NCBI GenBank assembly: GCA_003956705.1
Contig: QZCP01000229.1
Coordinates: 61,863 to 125,862 of the forward strand
DNA length: 64,000 nucleotides
Source of the DNA: Brevipalpus yothersi
Lineage: Eukaryota > Arthropoda > Arachnida > Trombidiformes > Tenuipalpidae
Direction of reading: 5' to 3'
In this document: piece after piece, positions 1 to 13,300 of the stretch
How the letters are laid out: every line of letters begins with the position of its first letter
Numbering within the stretch: the stretch's first letter is position 1
Translations under genes and position numbers: made by a program
The notes under the pieces: generated by a model
Database searches by the model: none
Told to the model about the DNA's origin: nothing
The model's input: only the letters and a program-made list of their open reading frames with translations

Positions 1-514
1 CTCCATAATACTGAAGATAGGCTGGAAATTTTGATAGTAGAAAAAGGGAGAACTTCTTCTTTCACTTCAAAAATTCGATAGTAAAACTTTTACCAAAAAT
101 TTTCTACAAAGGAACCGAGAAAATTGTTCCTTTCTCTCGAAAAATTGGCCAACAAAATAACAGAAACTTGCTCACATATACAAACGCACCGAAACCTTCA
201 AGACCTTGTGTGTGGTCGATTGTCAAAAAAGATGGACCAATAATAATTATTATTGGAAGGTAAAACCGGCCACTCTGGTTGCTCGCAAAAATCACGGACA
301 CTTGCTAGCAGATACTGATCATGGACCTGTCAAAATGTATGAAGAGCTCACAAGCAATTGTTGACATTTACCGATACACTAACGAAAAAATAAGTATATA
401 CTGCGGACTTTTTCAGTCTCTCTCTCTCTATCTCTTTTTCTTGGTCATCAACAATCACGAAAACTGACCTGATGGGCTCTATTCTCTCTCACCTCTCTCA
501 TATGGCCTTCCACA

Positions 515-517
<3 letters not shown>

Positions 518-568
<51 letters not shown>
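518..568. repeat. (CT)n microsatellite, left arm of a hairpin pair
   Basis: About 25 uninterrupted CT units. It is followed 16 bases later by an AG array, so the two can pair as a stem with a very short loop. Confidence 0.97.
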
Positions 569-571
<3 letters not shown>

Positions 572-582
572 TATCAGCCCAG

Positions 583-584
<2 letters not shown>

Positions 585-623
<39 letters not shown>
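585..623. repeat. (AG)n microsatellite, right arm of a hairpin pair
   Basis: About 19 AG units, perfectly complementary to the CT array that ends at 568. The spacer between them is only 16 bases. Confidence 0.97.
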
Positions 624-629
<6 letters not shown>

Positions 630-2002
630 ACCTGATTTGTTTACAGTCTCTCTTTCTCTGTCCCTTTCTTTCTTTCTTTCTTTCTCTTGGCTCTGTACCT
701 GTTACTTCCTCTACTATTTTTCTACAACCTTTACTCTTCCTCCTCTTCTTCATCATCTTTCCATTCCGTTTTACTCCAGTCATTTGAGTGATGCTTGGAA
801 TCAGGCATACTGAGGGTGGCCTTTGCATGATGATAAATTTTTTTTTCTCGCTCTCTCTCGAAAGAGGATCAACTCATCAGATGCTGATTCACTGGTCTAA
901 AACGATGTCTGCTGTGTTTTGGAGATGATAGAAGAGGAGAGAGAAGAAGAGAAAGAGGTCCGATTTTTTTCATCGCCTTAAAAACAAAAGATGAGAGCTT
1001 ATCGAGTGATGGTGAAAAAAAATTCATTCCCTAATCTAAGTATTCTAAATTGATATTGGAACTTTATGGTGATGGGATGGAAACAATTGCACAGCATTAA
1101 GTATAGACAGTAAGCTTGGGAAAACTTTTGCGCTTCTGTTCAAGAAAGTTTTTATCATCACATAAGCTTAACATTTTGACCATAACTTTTAAGCTTCTTT
1201 TCATCACATGTACATCTTCTTCTTATTTTCTCTCTTTCTTTTTCTTTCTCTTTCTCTCTCTCTCCGCTCTAACTTATCATCATTATGCTGACTCATTTGA
1301 TTGCAAAAATATGATAAATAAAAATCCTATGGATACATTATTGCCTCAACGATGAGCTATTTTTCTTCTCCTTAACCATACTTTTGCTAATGATTCTGTT
1401 ACCTAGACAATTTCTTTCTCCATCAAAATTATGTGTGTGTCTCTCTCTCTTTCACTTCACACACGATAGTTTTCACTCTTGAATCCAAATACTCTGCCTG
1501 ATATGGGTGTTCATAAGTGTCTGTGTGATGAGGAATAGCAATTTTATCTAATCTATCTAACGGAGAAGGAAAAAAAAGAAGAAGAGGAAAGATTTTCGAG
1601 ACATTCGAATACACTTGGAAAAAGTTTGAAGAGCATTTTTTTTTCACTCTCTCTAACCAACTTGAATGCAAGCAAAAGTCTGTTTGCCAGATCTCTCTTC
1701 TCGTCACTCGTCAAAGATATGGTCTCTATGTAACCAGTCGATAAAAGTGCGAAAAGGCAACACTCATCAACGGCAATGCAATGCATAATGTTAATTGTGG
1801 ATGTGGCTCACATGTATGTATGTATGTGTGTGAGTGTGTATTTTTTGTGTGTATGCATATAAAACTATATATACATGTATGTGTTTAACCAATACTTTGA
1901 AGAGAGAAAGAGAGAGAGAGGAGATTTTTCCAGAATTGGATAAAATCTGTGTCTCGAGATAATCGAGGAGAGAGAGCGATGTAAGTTGATCGAGTGAGTA
2001 AA

Positions 2003-2006
<4 letters not shown>

Positions 2007-2054
<48 letters not shown>
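2007..2054. repeat. (AG)n microsatellite
   Basis: About 24 AG units. A shorter interrupted AG run lies just before it, at about 1900-1921. Confidence 0.97.
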
Positions 2055-2055
<1 letters not shown>

Positions 2056-3309
2056 AAAGATGCTTAATGAGTCCACCAGTATATATGGGCACATACATCT
2101 TTAACTAATCGCCATTATTTTCATGAAACTTATTTTATGATGTTCACATGTGTGTGTGTGTGTGTTTTGTTGAATTTTCATTTGTGATACGTATTGTGCC
2201 ATGTATATGGCAATATGGGACACACACAGGCACACATGGACATCTTTTTAATGGAACTTTTTTCCATGTATCATTTTGAATAAGATTCTTGATTCGCTTA
2301 CCTCTCTTTCCCTGTCTCGGAGGTATATATATTACACTCGAGTGATAATGCAAATCATCATGATAGTATTTCAATGCCATCCTCATCGTTTGGACACGTA
2401 GTCGTTACCATCATGAATTTATATGCCTGTGTATGCTGTGAGCTTATGTGGGTTTTACGTTTGGGCCAATATCGACAGCGGAAAAAAGCGATTCTGGGCC
2501 TGTTCGAGTTGGAAGGATAGTTCTGATTTATAATATTCAATAATTGAGCCAGATCTAACTCTTCCAGCTCTTCCAGGGATCAGTGGATTCATTGGGGATA
2601 TAATATACAGATTCTCAACAGTATTTCTCGTTATATTCGAATTCTATTTGAGTATTACAAAAATTTGGCTCCTTGCAGTAGTTTCATTTGCCATCCAACT
2701 TGAGATGTTTTTCTTCCAGCCTCATCTCATGTAAATTAGCTCAAATGCGAAAAAAAGCGACCAGGTAAGAACAAAATGATTTCCGGATGTAAGCCCAGCT
2801 TCCTCATCATGTTTCCAATTCTGTGAGCATCAGTCTAATTTGATGCTCTCTTACATTCAGATTCGAAATTTCCTGAGAGAAAAATACACATATATATTCA
2901 CTGCATTCGGGTATGTGTAACGGTGTTCTGTGAGCCAAAACTATTTCCTGTATCACTACTGATTGGATACACTGTCTGATCACTCGATTAAGTTGCCAAA
3001 TTATTCGGACCACCGATTGTCCCATGCATTTTATGTATGCTTCCGGGAATACTCATGGGCACTCATGCATCAATGAATTCTGTCTTTTCCTACCACTACC
3101 ACTAATACAGCAACAAAACTCATGAGTACACTGTGTACTCTGATCTTGATCCTTTTCCCATGCGATTATCCTGGGTGAGGTAAAGTATACACATAATTCG
3201 AATTCTGGCCACGATCGTGTGATTAGTTCTAGTAGCTGTATTATTCAGGCATATCTAGTCATGTAATAATAACTTTCGCCTTTACTTGTTATACATATGC
3301 GTGCTCGTG

Positions 3310-3313
<4 letters not shown>

Positions 3314-3387
<74 letters not shown>

Positions 3388-3409
3388 ACTCACTCTCTCT
3401 CTCTCTCAC
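3314..3409. repeat. (CT)n microsatellite with a CACT-interrupted end
   Basis: CT units run to about 3383, then a CACT/CTCT mixed tail continues to about 3409. The tail looks like the older, partly decayed end of the array. Confidence 0.95.
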
Positions 3410-3648
3410 TTTACCTTATCAATTCACACCAATTTCTCTTCAATATGAAATGGCCACAATATTTTCCATCTCGATATACACACGCCAGAGAAGTGTAAAG
3501 TTGATAAAGTCACCATGGTCTCTGATTTTTGCCTCAGTCTATGGGAAAAAAGGAAAAAGAATACAACAGCATTCATCTTACTTTTCTCTCTCTCTCTTCA
3601 CTTCCAAGTGTGTATGTATCTTCTCCTCTCTATTCATTCTGTTTATTC

Positions 3649-3651
<3 letters not shown>

Positions 3652-3714
<63 letters not shown>
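3652..3714. repeat. (CT)n microsatellite
   Basis: About 31 CT units. An AG array of similar length follows at 3853, so the pair is an inverted arrangement with a spacer of about 138 bases. Confidence 0.97.
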
Positions 3715-3717
<3 letters not shown>

Positions 3718-3850
3718 ATGTGTTTGCTCTAGTACTTTAATAGAAAATCGATGAGAAAGAGAAAGAGAGTCTCAATGACCGAATTTTATGTGACGGTATC
3801 GCTTCTTCCTTTCTTATTTCCTTTCTTCTCAGATATAAATGTACAGTTAT

Positions 3851-3852
<2 letters not shown>

Positions 3853-3920
<68 letters not shown>
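3853..3920. repeat. (AG)n microsatellite
   Basis: About 34 AG units, in the opposite orientation to the CT arrays at 3314 and 3652. Confidence 0.97.
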
Positions 3921-3921
<1 letters not shown>

Positions 3922-4783
3922 CAGGCATAGTCTTTATGGCTTAGCCATTATTTGCTTTCGCTTCAACTACTTGTATGTTGAATAGTTGTGTGTAGAAGAA
4001 GTGAAAAGTTAGATAGATTCGAATGAAGAATGAAAAAGAAGAAGAGAAGCAAAAAAGATGAATTTTCAACCAAATTCCATAGAATATATATATAGCAACA
4101 ATTTATTAGAATTTTTTTCTCCTTCTCTTGAGAGATCTCTTTTGCTTTTGGCCCCATCACTTTTTATTTTGGAACGAATTTTTTTTCGTCCCACAGATAT
4201 TTTCTATTCTGCTGATAGTAATGAAAATTTCATTTCTTCCAGAAAAAATATTGTCTATCTTGGAAAAATGACATCCATGATAAATATATCACCAAGTGAA
4301 ATGAACCAATTTTGCAGTTGTCACACGGATTTCTAGATGATTTAGTCATCTCAACTATTTCCGGAATTCATTGACGGCTTCTTTCCCTTTCGCTAAAAGA
4401 ATTACGGATTGCAAAATATATTGATTCAAAATCAATCTATTTATTTTTGTGAGTGTGTGTAAATTACTGAACAGTGAATCAATTGTTGACTTTACAAATT
4501 GATAATCTCATGTCCCTAATGCTGAGTTTCTGTTTTAAATTTTCCAAAAATTTTCAAAACCCATCTCAATTCAATTTCAAGGGGGCCATTGTATGTGTTC
4601 ATTTCAGTATGGAATATACACAATGTACACAAAATCACATCACAGATTGTTCAGATTCATGTTGAATTGCCTTTAAGAGAGAAAGAGATACCAAAAATAT
4701 TTTCCCAAAAAAGAAAGAACAATTCATCTCTTAAAGCTATTATTGATGTAACGAACATAATATTTCTAGTAATCATCTCATCA

Positions 4784-6847
4784 TCATTGTGATAAAGTTC
4801 TCCACAATTTTTTCCTATTCTCACTTGGATATATAACATCTCTTCGATATGGTCCACCAATAACGGCCAGTATTCGACTACTAGTTGATGGATTATTGTT
4901 ACCAGTATTAGTATGAGATTCATTATTAGAATTTGAGTTTGAATTCACTTGATAAGGTGGTGGAGGCTCCATGAACACAAATGAATTGGAATCAAGATGA
5001 TAAGATGATAATGGAAGATATGTGTCCAATGTTCCAGTTCCATTGGCCATGGTTGCTTGAAGTCTTTCCGGATCAAGTGTCTCCCATGGACTGTGTAGAG
5101 AATCTCCTGGAGCTATTCGATATGAATGAGATTCCTCAATTTCGAGAGCATTTTCACGATTTTTCCAAAATTTTCGACAACACACAAAGGTCACTACTGT
5201 CATTATCACTGCCAAAACAAAGGTCACAACAATGGCGGTAAAAAGGGTAACAGAGCTGCTTGGAATCCCAATGGTGATGATTGTCGTATCAAAGCCATGT
5301 ATATAAAGTGTGAGAAAAATAAAAAGATAAAGAGGAGCAAAAATAAATATAAATCTTAATGGATGAATGAATGTATTTCGATAATATCATGTCAAATATG
5401 CATGTGTAGGCAATTCAGTGTGTGTGTATGATCAATTTTGATCATATCTTATCGAAAAAATTTCCTCGCTTCATTCAAATATGATAAAACAGAATTTTTT
5501 TTCATCTCACTTATTTTGGTTAAAATAATGACGAGAAGATGAATTAAATTGAATACGAGCCTGTCTGATGATTACCTCCTTCCTTTCCGAAAAAAAACTC
5601 ATAGATAAAAGATTCATTCATTATATCATTCTGATGGTGATTTATTTGACTATCCAGGAGCATTCAAACTTATTCCTCTTTTTCTACACACACACTCTCT
5701 TTCTCTCTCTTCCTTAGAATCAAGATTCGGAAATTGGTTGGCTAAATTAACCGTTTTTCAGACCAATTTTCTGGCTAATCATTTGGGAGTTTGATTCCGA
5801 ATCATTCTCTCTCTTTCTTTCTATCTTTCTTTCATTCCCTACTCTTTTTCTCACTCATACAGTCTGAAAATTCAATCAAGTTTGATTGGCAAGTTAATTA
5901 TTCACAAGCCGATTCACCAGTCTTTACGCTTCCGAATTGAACTCTCTTACACACAAGGGAAAGATTTGATTATGTAGATAGATAGATAGAGGAAGAGAGG
6001 AAGAGAGATCAGCATCCGATGAATTATCTGACACTTTTTGACATGTGACATTTCTCTCTTTCTCGCTGTTTGGCGAATTGATATAGAGAAAGAGAGAGGA
6101 AAAATATTTCAACCAACTCACCTAACTGATGGTGAACTAGAGAATAAGGTAAACTTGTTACCATCTTTACTGTCACAACAATATTTATGAACAGGAGTAC
6201 CACAACAGAACATCTTTCTTCCATCAGGCTTATTTGAGCAATAGAAGGCAGGCTTCAATATGCCTTTGGCGTTCAAGTAAGCGGCACAATATTGTTCATC
6301 AATAACTGTTCGGATGAAAGGTGAAAAGTAAGAACATGGACATTCACGTACATAGAGAGGAAGAGAGGAAACTGATTGAAAGAAAGAGGAATGACAAATA
6401 TTGACCAACTCTTTTTTTTGAAAATTTTCTTCCGATCAAGTCTGTAATTCAATTTCGAGGCATATGTACACTGAGCATACACTCATACACACACAGCTAT
6501 ACATGCACTTTCAACACATTCAACCAACTTTTCATCACTTTGGACATCTATGGGAGAACTCGAGGATATTCCCATAGGGAAGCTTTCTTCATCGAGAGAG
6601 AGAGAGAAAGATTGAAAAGTTATACATATCGATGGTATCTGAGGAATCTTTCATCAAGATTGACAAGAGAATGGACTATGGGAAAGAATGAGAAGAAGAG
6701 GAAGAGAGTGTAGAAAAAAAAGTACTCACTGTCATGGACCTCTTCGAATGCTGCCATAATTTTTTCATGAGATCCAAATCCAAAATGGATCGCCGAAGTA
6801 GCCGAAAGGGCGTTCACTGCGGGGTAATATTTGTACTCAGGTAACAA
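4784..6847 (-). CDS. Shisa-like single-pass membrane protein (5' end incomplete)
   Basis: Shisa-family proteins are type I membrane proteins with an N-terminal Cys-rich domain. Different vertebrate members bind Wnt/FGF receptors or AMPA receptors, or act in ER/apoptosis pathways. Exon 6305-6122 carries the Shisa signature: a QYC start, a PAFYC stretch, and the paired-cysteine block CCGT...KYCC. It ends in a GTGAGT donor in phase 2. The last exon, from 5258 or 5255 to the TGA at 4784-4786, encodes a transmembrane helix (about AIVVTFVLAVIMTVV) followed by CC (possible palmitoylation), an Asn/Ser-rich tail and a PPPPY motif, the kind of motif that binds WW-domain ubiquitin ligases. Phases match at both introns. 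An upstream exon at about 6847-6730 ends in a GTGAGT donor of the correct phase 1, but its left limit is unclear and I find no signal peptide. The first exon is therefore missing or not recognised. WBP1/VOPP1-type proteins are an alternative, but the cysteine spacing fits Shisa better. Confidence 0.7.
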
Positions 6848-7444
6848 CTCGTGATTCTATACACGGTATTATGCCCTGTCAGCAATTATTCCCATTTAAC
6901 TTGCCCCCATGACTATCGACACCAGACGATCCAAAGTGAAGAGGCATTATGAGTAATATAAGTTAATCAAATTATGAAGTGATCAAAATTTTCAGTCCAG
7001 CACGATAAGAGACCTCAATCGTGGTGCTATCATGATATATCGGATGAGTTCTGGTGACAAAATTGTCGATAAACATTTTTAGAATAAAATTTCAAGATCA
7101 AATGAACAAATGATGCACAATGTTGAACATATTCATGAGTGCTGGGCGCTTGATGAAATATATTCAAAGTATGATTTGATAACAATCTTTCCCAGGTGTG
7201 AAACATCTCTAACTTCTACTAGCAAGGTGAATCGAGAATACTATCATGAACACATAGTTGAACACACTATTGGAAAGAATAGATAGATAAGATTACCATC
7301 TATGTTTTCATGTATGCTGGTGTTCATGGAGCCATGATAGAGGTAAATATTGACCCTATGATTAGTGGAAGGAGAGAGATCATCCTTGTAACAGTAAGTT
7401 GAATGCTTTCAAGTGATTCCAATGTTTGGTCGATCAGTTAGATT

Positions 7445-7449
<5 letters not shown>

Positions 7450-7494
<45 letters not shown>
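7450..7494. repeat. (AG)n microsatellite
   Basis: About 22 AG units, isolated in the region upstream of the Shisa-like gene. Confidence 0.96.
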
Positions 7495-7496
<2 letters not shown>

Positions 7497-8794
7497 GTAA
7501 AACCACAATTGAATGAGCAAACATGTCAAAATGAAGGCAACTTTTTGCTATACACTTGTATTGGATGAAAAGATGGGAATTCAGATGTAACTTTGAATAT
7601 ATTTCGGATTCAATGCTCAATATTCATGTATCAGAAGACTTTTCTGGAAAGCCTTAGCTTGTTTTGATATTATCGAAAATGGTTCTACTTTTTTTTCGAT
7701 CGAATTTCAGTACATGATCAAAGTGTTCCTGTATTACTGGCATTCTCATCCACTATCATCATCCATCATCATTTACGAAATTTCTTCCATTTGATGCTGA
7801 GATCATCATCCGATTGCTGTTTTGCCAACTCTAAAATGGACTAAATTGATGGTAAAAAATGTCTCAATGGAACCATTTCTATGAGCTCATCGTGATATAA
7901 TCGTTGGAAAAGCTACATTTCCAATTCTCTGAAGAGCTGTTAATTTTCATCAAGCATCAATTAGAATCACATTCTCTAGCGTGAACAATTCACGTTGATA
8001 CAATCACAATTGAATGATTCAATAGGTTAATCTGAACTTTCACTATATGTCAACAAAAATCAGTCCAAAAAGAAAAATCTTATCTACGTTAATTTAAAAG
8101 TGAGGTAGAACGAGCTGGAATGAAGAAAAAAAGCAAAATCATCTTACCTTAAATAATTAGAACTGATCACAAGCTCTCCCAGTTTGATATCTAAGATGAA
8201 GCTACTAGTCAAATATACGGTCACACCAGTCGCCATAATCAAAGTAGGAAACATATACACACATAGGAAGAAAGAAAGAGAGAGAGAGGAAGAATTGATG
8301 TGGATAGAGAAGAGGATAGTCAAGTGAAATCTGAATAAAATCAACTCGATGTAATGATCCATTCACTTTCACTAAAACAACATTTTGAGCTAACGATTCA
8401 TTTTCCTTCACCTCTCCTCTCTCTTCTCTCTTCTCTTCACCCAAGTCAAGTCCCTTATTCATCTTCATGGGGCGAACATCTCCGCATCATCTCATTTGCT
8501 TTCTCTCTCCATCTTCATGCTCAACAGCTCAAGAAAGAAAAAGTGATAAAACTGATTCTCATCCTATGCTTGTACTTTCCTCACAGTCCTTCTTCCTCTC
8601 AACTTTGGTTCCCATCATCATCAGTTGTAGAAGGATGAATCTCTCTACTCTTTCTCCCTGTTTTCCAACTGAATCTGTGATCTTTTCTCTCATCTATTCC
8701 ATCTATCCTGACTTTTGCCTGTTGACCGAACAGTGTTGGACAATTTGAACCATTGTGCTGACAAAAGAAACGTTTATAAGACCACAATAAGCAC

Positions 8795-8797
<3 letters not shown>

Positions 8798-8858
<61 letters not shown>
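8798..8858. repeat. (CT)n microsatellite
   Basis: About 30 CT units. The flanks are also pyrimidine-rich on this strand (8400-8700). Confidence 0.97.
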
Positions 8859-8861
<3 letters not shown>

Positions 8862-10331
8862 CATCTTCATCTCTTTCACTATCTTTCTCTGTATTCCCAC
8901 AGACCGAACAACCAAGATTACAATGGTCATCCATGGTCTCCCTACTGTGATGTTCTCTGTCATTATTGTTTTCTATTGATTCCTTCACCCAAGTAATAAT
9001 CATGTCCATCCATGCAGTATTCTTTCTTATTCTTTTGATCATCTCTCTATACTCCTTCTTCTCCTCCTCCTCTGTCCATCCCGATGTCTTTTGAGTACAG
9101 TTTATCTTTTGACTCTCGGCCAGTCATACCCTGTTGACTCGTTGATGACTGTTTTCTTCAATATGTAAGCTAACCCATGTAGTCTGGGAATGTACAAGGC
9201 TTTTTCAAAATTCTCTCTCCAGAATGTGAGTAACCTGCACGTGAGTATCCATTATAGTAGAACAAAATTGAAATAAAAGGCTAATTTTCTTCAACTGAAA
9301 TGGTACTGAATGCAAATCATTAGTCCTAATTTCTTTGAGGAGCTCCTGTATGTAATGTGAGTACTTCTTCGAATGAATTCTTCTTGAATAAAGATCCCTA
9401 TAAATACTATTCCATTTTGAGTTGACTCTTGGAAGAAATTCTCGTAATGAATCGAGATGCTAAGATGAATATTTGGAATTTAAAGTTAAAGCTCTGATTG
9501 ATTTTACCAAACATTTCCTCAAATTCAATCAAAATGCCATGCTCAAACTCGAAAAGTCTCTCAGAGAAGATTCAAAGAACTCATTCTTCAATAGATTTTG
9601 ATAGTTTTAAGTTGATTTTTACAGCTGAGAGTTCTTTTTATAACTTACCTCAGATTAAACAGCTTGATCAAGTTTGATGATGAATAGAGGCCCTTTTATT
9701 CCTTAGGATAAAGCACAACACTTTAATAATCCATTGAATGTTGAAAAATGGTCACACACATCATTTGATTGGAAAATTTCATTTGACAAGATTATCACTC
9801 AGCAATTTACTTGCATTCGTATAAATTGAAATAATTTAGTCAACAAAAAACTTGTGATTGTTTGGCCAGTTGAGGCACTGAATAATAGAAGCAATAGTAA
9901 AAGAGTGAAAGCAATTCGATAATTCTATCCACAAATGAGGAAGCATGAAAAATTTAATCAAAATGACAAGCCTATCGTAGCATAATTTGCCACAAAATAA
10001 ACTCGATTCGTGCATTAATATGTGGAAAGATGAGGAATACTTTTTCATATATACACAAGCACACACATACAGAGAGAAAACTTTATCAGAACTTATAATG
10101 ATCAAATGTGGAAGTTTCTAATTAGCCACCATCACTTAAAGCACACACATATAAGCACAAATTTCATCTCAACAAATGTAATATGAAAATGCTCTCGGAT
10201 GAAAGTGAAAAGAGAGAAAATATTCTCGAGTTGTATATTTGAAAATAATAAGAGAGAGAAGAATCAAGAATTGCCTCCAGAAGAGATGAGTTGAAATTCT
10301 CTCTCTTTGCTCTCTCACTCTTCATGGAGCA

Positions 10332-10336
<5 letters not shown>

Positions 10337-10395
<59 letters not shown>
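10337..10395. repeat. (AG)n microsatellite
   Basis: About 29 AG units, preceded by a short CT-rich stretch at 10298-10320. Confidence 0.97.
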
Positions 10396-10397
<2 letters not shown>

Positions 10398-13300
10398 TAG
10401 AGAATGAAAGAGAATGCCTGTGAGATGCTGGAAAAATAATCGATATTAGGGCGTACATGAGCATTGCTTTGGATAGCATTTCACGGTATGTCAAGGAAAA
10501 CTAATATCTCAAGAATGGTAAAACCAATGGATTCCGAATCTTGTATCTGTGAAAAGCGGAATAACTTGGTGAATGTCTGATGGGGGGTGGCAAGACACTC
10601 ACAGTGGAGAAAAAGGTGGTGGCAGTTGGATGCAATCCCGATGGGAAATAAGGAATCAAGTATTCTCAGAAGTTTGTATGAGAGGAGAGAAAGAGAGAGA
10701 GAGAATGGAGGAATAGAAGAAAAGGAAAAGAAATACTTTCGAATAGAGAATAATGTATCTGAATTCCTCTAAATCATATCCTCACGAAAAGCTAACACAT
10801 TTAGCCTGAAGGATAGAGTATGCACATCGTGGCCTTACGATTGTTCACTCGAATCATGTATTGTAGATAAAATTGTGGAAAAAATTGAGAGAAACCGATT
10901 TTTTTCCGACACACAAATTTGAACTATTTTGCACTTTAACACTCAACAGTTGGAAAATGTGGGCATAAAAACCGAAAAATTTCCGTAACTTCATCATTTC
11001 AATCCAGTACATGCTCATTCTGATGAATTCTGTCGGAATACATTGCCTTTACAACGATGACTCGATAAGCTACGAAGAAATTCTCTCCTATTCACGGAGA
11101 ATCGATGTAAATTTAGGCTTACATCTGTCCATCTTATCTGATTTCTTTCTAGAAATATTCTCAAAATCCATGGAATCAAATGGGTTTGAAACACTTTCAA
11201 GTCCATATTACGAATGCATCAATGAAATTGAGAAAACTTAATCATATCGACATGAAATAGTGTAAATGGTTTGACACTCATCAGGTATTATTCATATACT
11301 TTCTATGTGTCATGTTCGATTCTTGAATTTCCATTTGAAGTGCTCTCAGCTCAGTATACATATTTTAGAGCACATCCGAGTGAATAGAAAAGCGAGAGTG
11401 AAGCATATTGAAATCCTTTTTCTTCAATCTCTACACCTGAGCTGCTTGTTCATCTTAAAGAGGAACAAGTAGGCTTGATTTGAGTGCTCAAAGAATCTTG
11501 ATACACAACCTTTGGAAGCTTTTATAAATGTTGATCAGAATGTTCTTCAGCTTTGCGAAAATTTCTTAGCTAGTTTGACTATTTTCTCAATATTCGGGGA
11601 ATTTTTCCAATCTTACATGATGAGCATGCACATGTGTATCTAGAGACCCCATCTCAACTTTTCATGTGGACAAAAATCTCAAATTTCAATTCAATCTACC
11701 CAGAAATCAGATGAGAAAGTGGAATAACGGATAATAATATTTTCCTCATAACTTGTAATGGAACAACATAAGTTTTTTGAACAAGGGATTTAAGTCAGCT
11801 TGATGCATTATCGTGAAAATAGAGTATAAACAATGGCAGAAACTATGGTCTGTAAGTATTGTAAAATTTTCGTAAAGATCAAGCAACATAAGCCTCTTAG
11901 TATTTTGTTAGATCTGTCTTTTTTCCTCTCTCTCTCTCCAGAATGATGGAAAGAGAAATTTGAGAGCCTACCAGAACTCTCAGAGCAAAATAAGAGGAGA
12001 GAAAGTAAATACCTATCATGGTCTTGAGAGGATATATATGTGAAATACAATATCGCTCTGGAAATAGTAATCAAGGATCAGGGATGATGATGATAATCAT
12101 GATTTCCTATCCAATTCTATATTTTTCTTCTCCATGATCGTACATTAGAACCATGAGAAATCGAACATAGTGAACACACACCAGTGAACAGTAGATTATT
12201 GGCATTCTCATCAGCTTAAATTCTAATGGACATCTCATAGATGGGTTCTTGAAGATGAATTCGCACTCATCTATACGGATTATGATGTTTTTTTTGAAGA
12301 GCTCAATTTCTGAAGTTGTCTCATCGAAATGTTCATTTCATTTATTTCCTCTCTTCATGAGAGTATCTCATACTTTTTTTACTGCCTCTCAGCATTCGTT
12401 ATACTTTCCTCTGAGATTCCAATAGTATTCCTTTTTTGTGGAACATTTTGCATGCAAAGAGCTTGTCTAATAATACATACTAATCCTTAGATCATGAGCA
12501 TGCTAAGAGTAGTTAGAATGCAATTAGCAATGCTGAAAACTGTTCATAGGGTGAAGTATTTGGGAATGAGTTTGCTCCTCTTGCTGCCTCAGAATTCTGA
12601 GTATCTTGTCGTGACAAGTGAGAATCATCAATGCGACAAGACTGGTTTTTATTTCTCTCCTCTTTTGTTTCCACAAGACTTGTTGATTCAATTTTATCAA
12701 TGAACAATTCTTGGAATAGCTGAAATGAGTTTTTGTGGAGATTTTTGTTTTACTTGATTCTTTAAGACCAATTTTGAACACATCAAAAGATTGGGCATAC
12801 ATTGAAACAAGCAGAATATCAGTGATAAAGCAAAATGGTTCGCAATAACGGTTCCTGGAGAAACAGTAGGATTGAGTAGGAAAAATGGTTGTTTTTGATT
12901 ACACTTTGAAAATTGACTCTGATCACCATCAATAGGAGTAAAGCAAGGCCATTCGAGACCAAAGGAAAACCAGAGGAATCTTTGGGAGCAATAACAATCG
13001 ATAAAATCTCAATGGTCTTCTTGATGATGGCAAGAAAGGTAAGCCAGTAAATCACCGAAAAGAAAACGATTTCGCTTGCTAAGGTGGAAGAGTATTGGTA
13101 ACATTGGCTAAATGTTGGATGGTTGCTGATTTATTTGCCAATCGATTGGCATTGACATGAAGATTGAAGAAGGATGAAGTGATTAGTTACAGTTGGCATG
13201 ACCAAGAGATGATGTATAAATGTTGCAAATTGTGGACCAAATGATAGAAAATTAGCTCTTAATCGTGAGAATAGTAAAGAAATCAAGTTCACTAAACCAT

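Larger units (their letters stand above)
1..4783. other. Repeat-rich intergenic region, no gene recognised
   Basis: No open reading frame here has a recognisable motif or a coherent splice pattern. The longest frames run through CT/AG arrays and encode Ser-Leu or Arg-Glu repeats. The stretch holds six long AG/CT arrays (listed separately), short TG runs near 1803-1850 and 2150-2166, and otherwise AT-rich unique sequence. It lies 3' of the Shisa-like gene, so part of the right edge is probably that gene's 3' UTR. Confidence 0.6.

Noticed and set aside
472..813. 113-codon open frame on the plus strand and its minus-strand partner
   Set aside because: Most of the frame is Ser-Leu and Arg-Glu repeats from the CT and AG arrays. 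Many similar frames elsewhere (for example 3297-3740, 27546-28004, 38732-39100) were rejected for the same reason.
2807..3025. 72-codon ORF on the minus strand with an ATG
   Set aside because: No domain, no splice context and no neighbour supporting it. Length is within chance for this composition.
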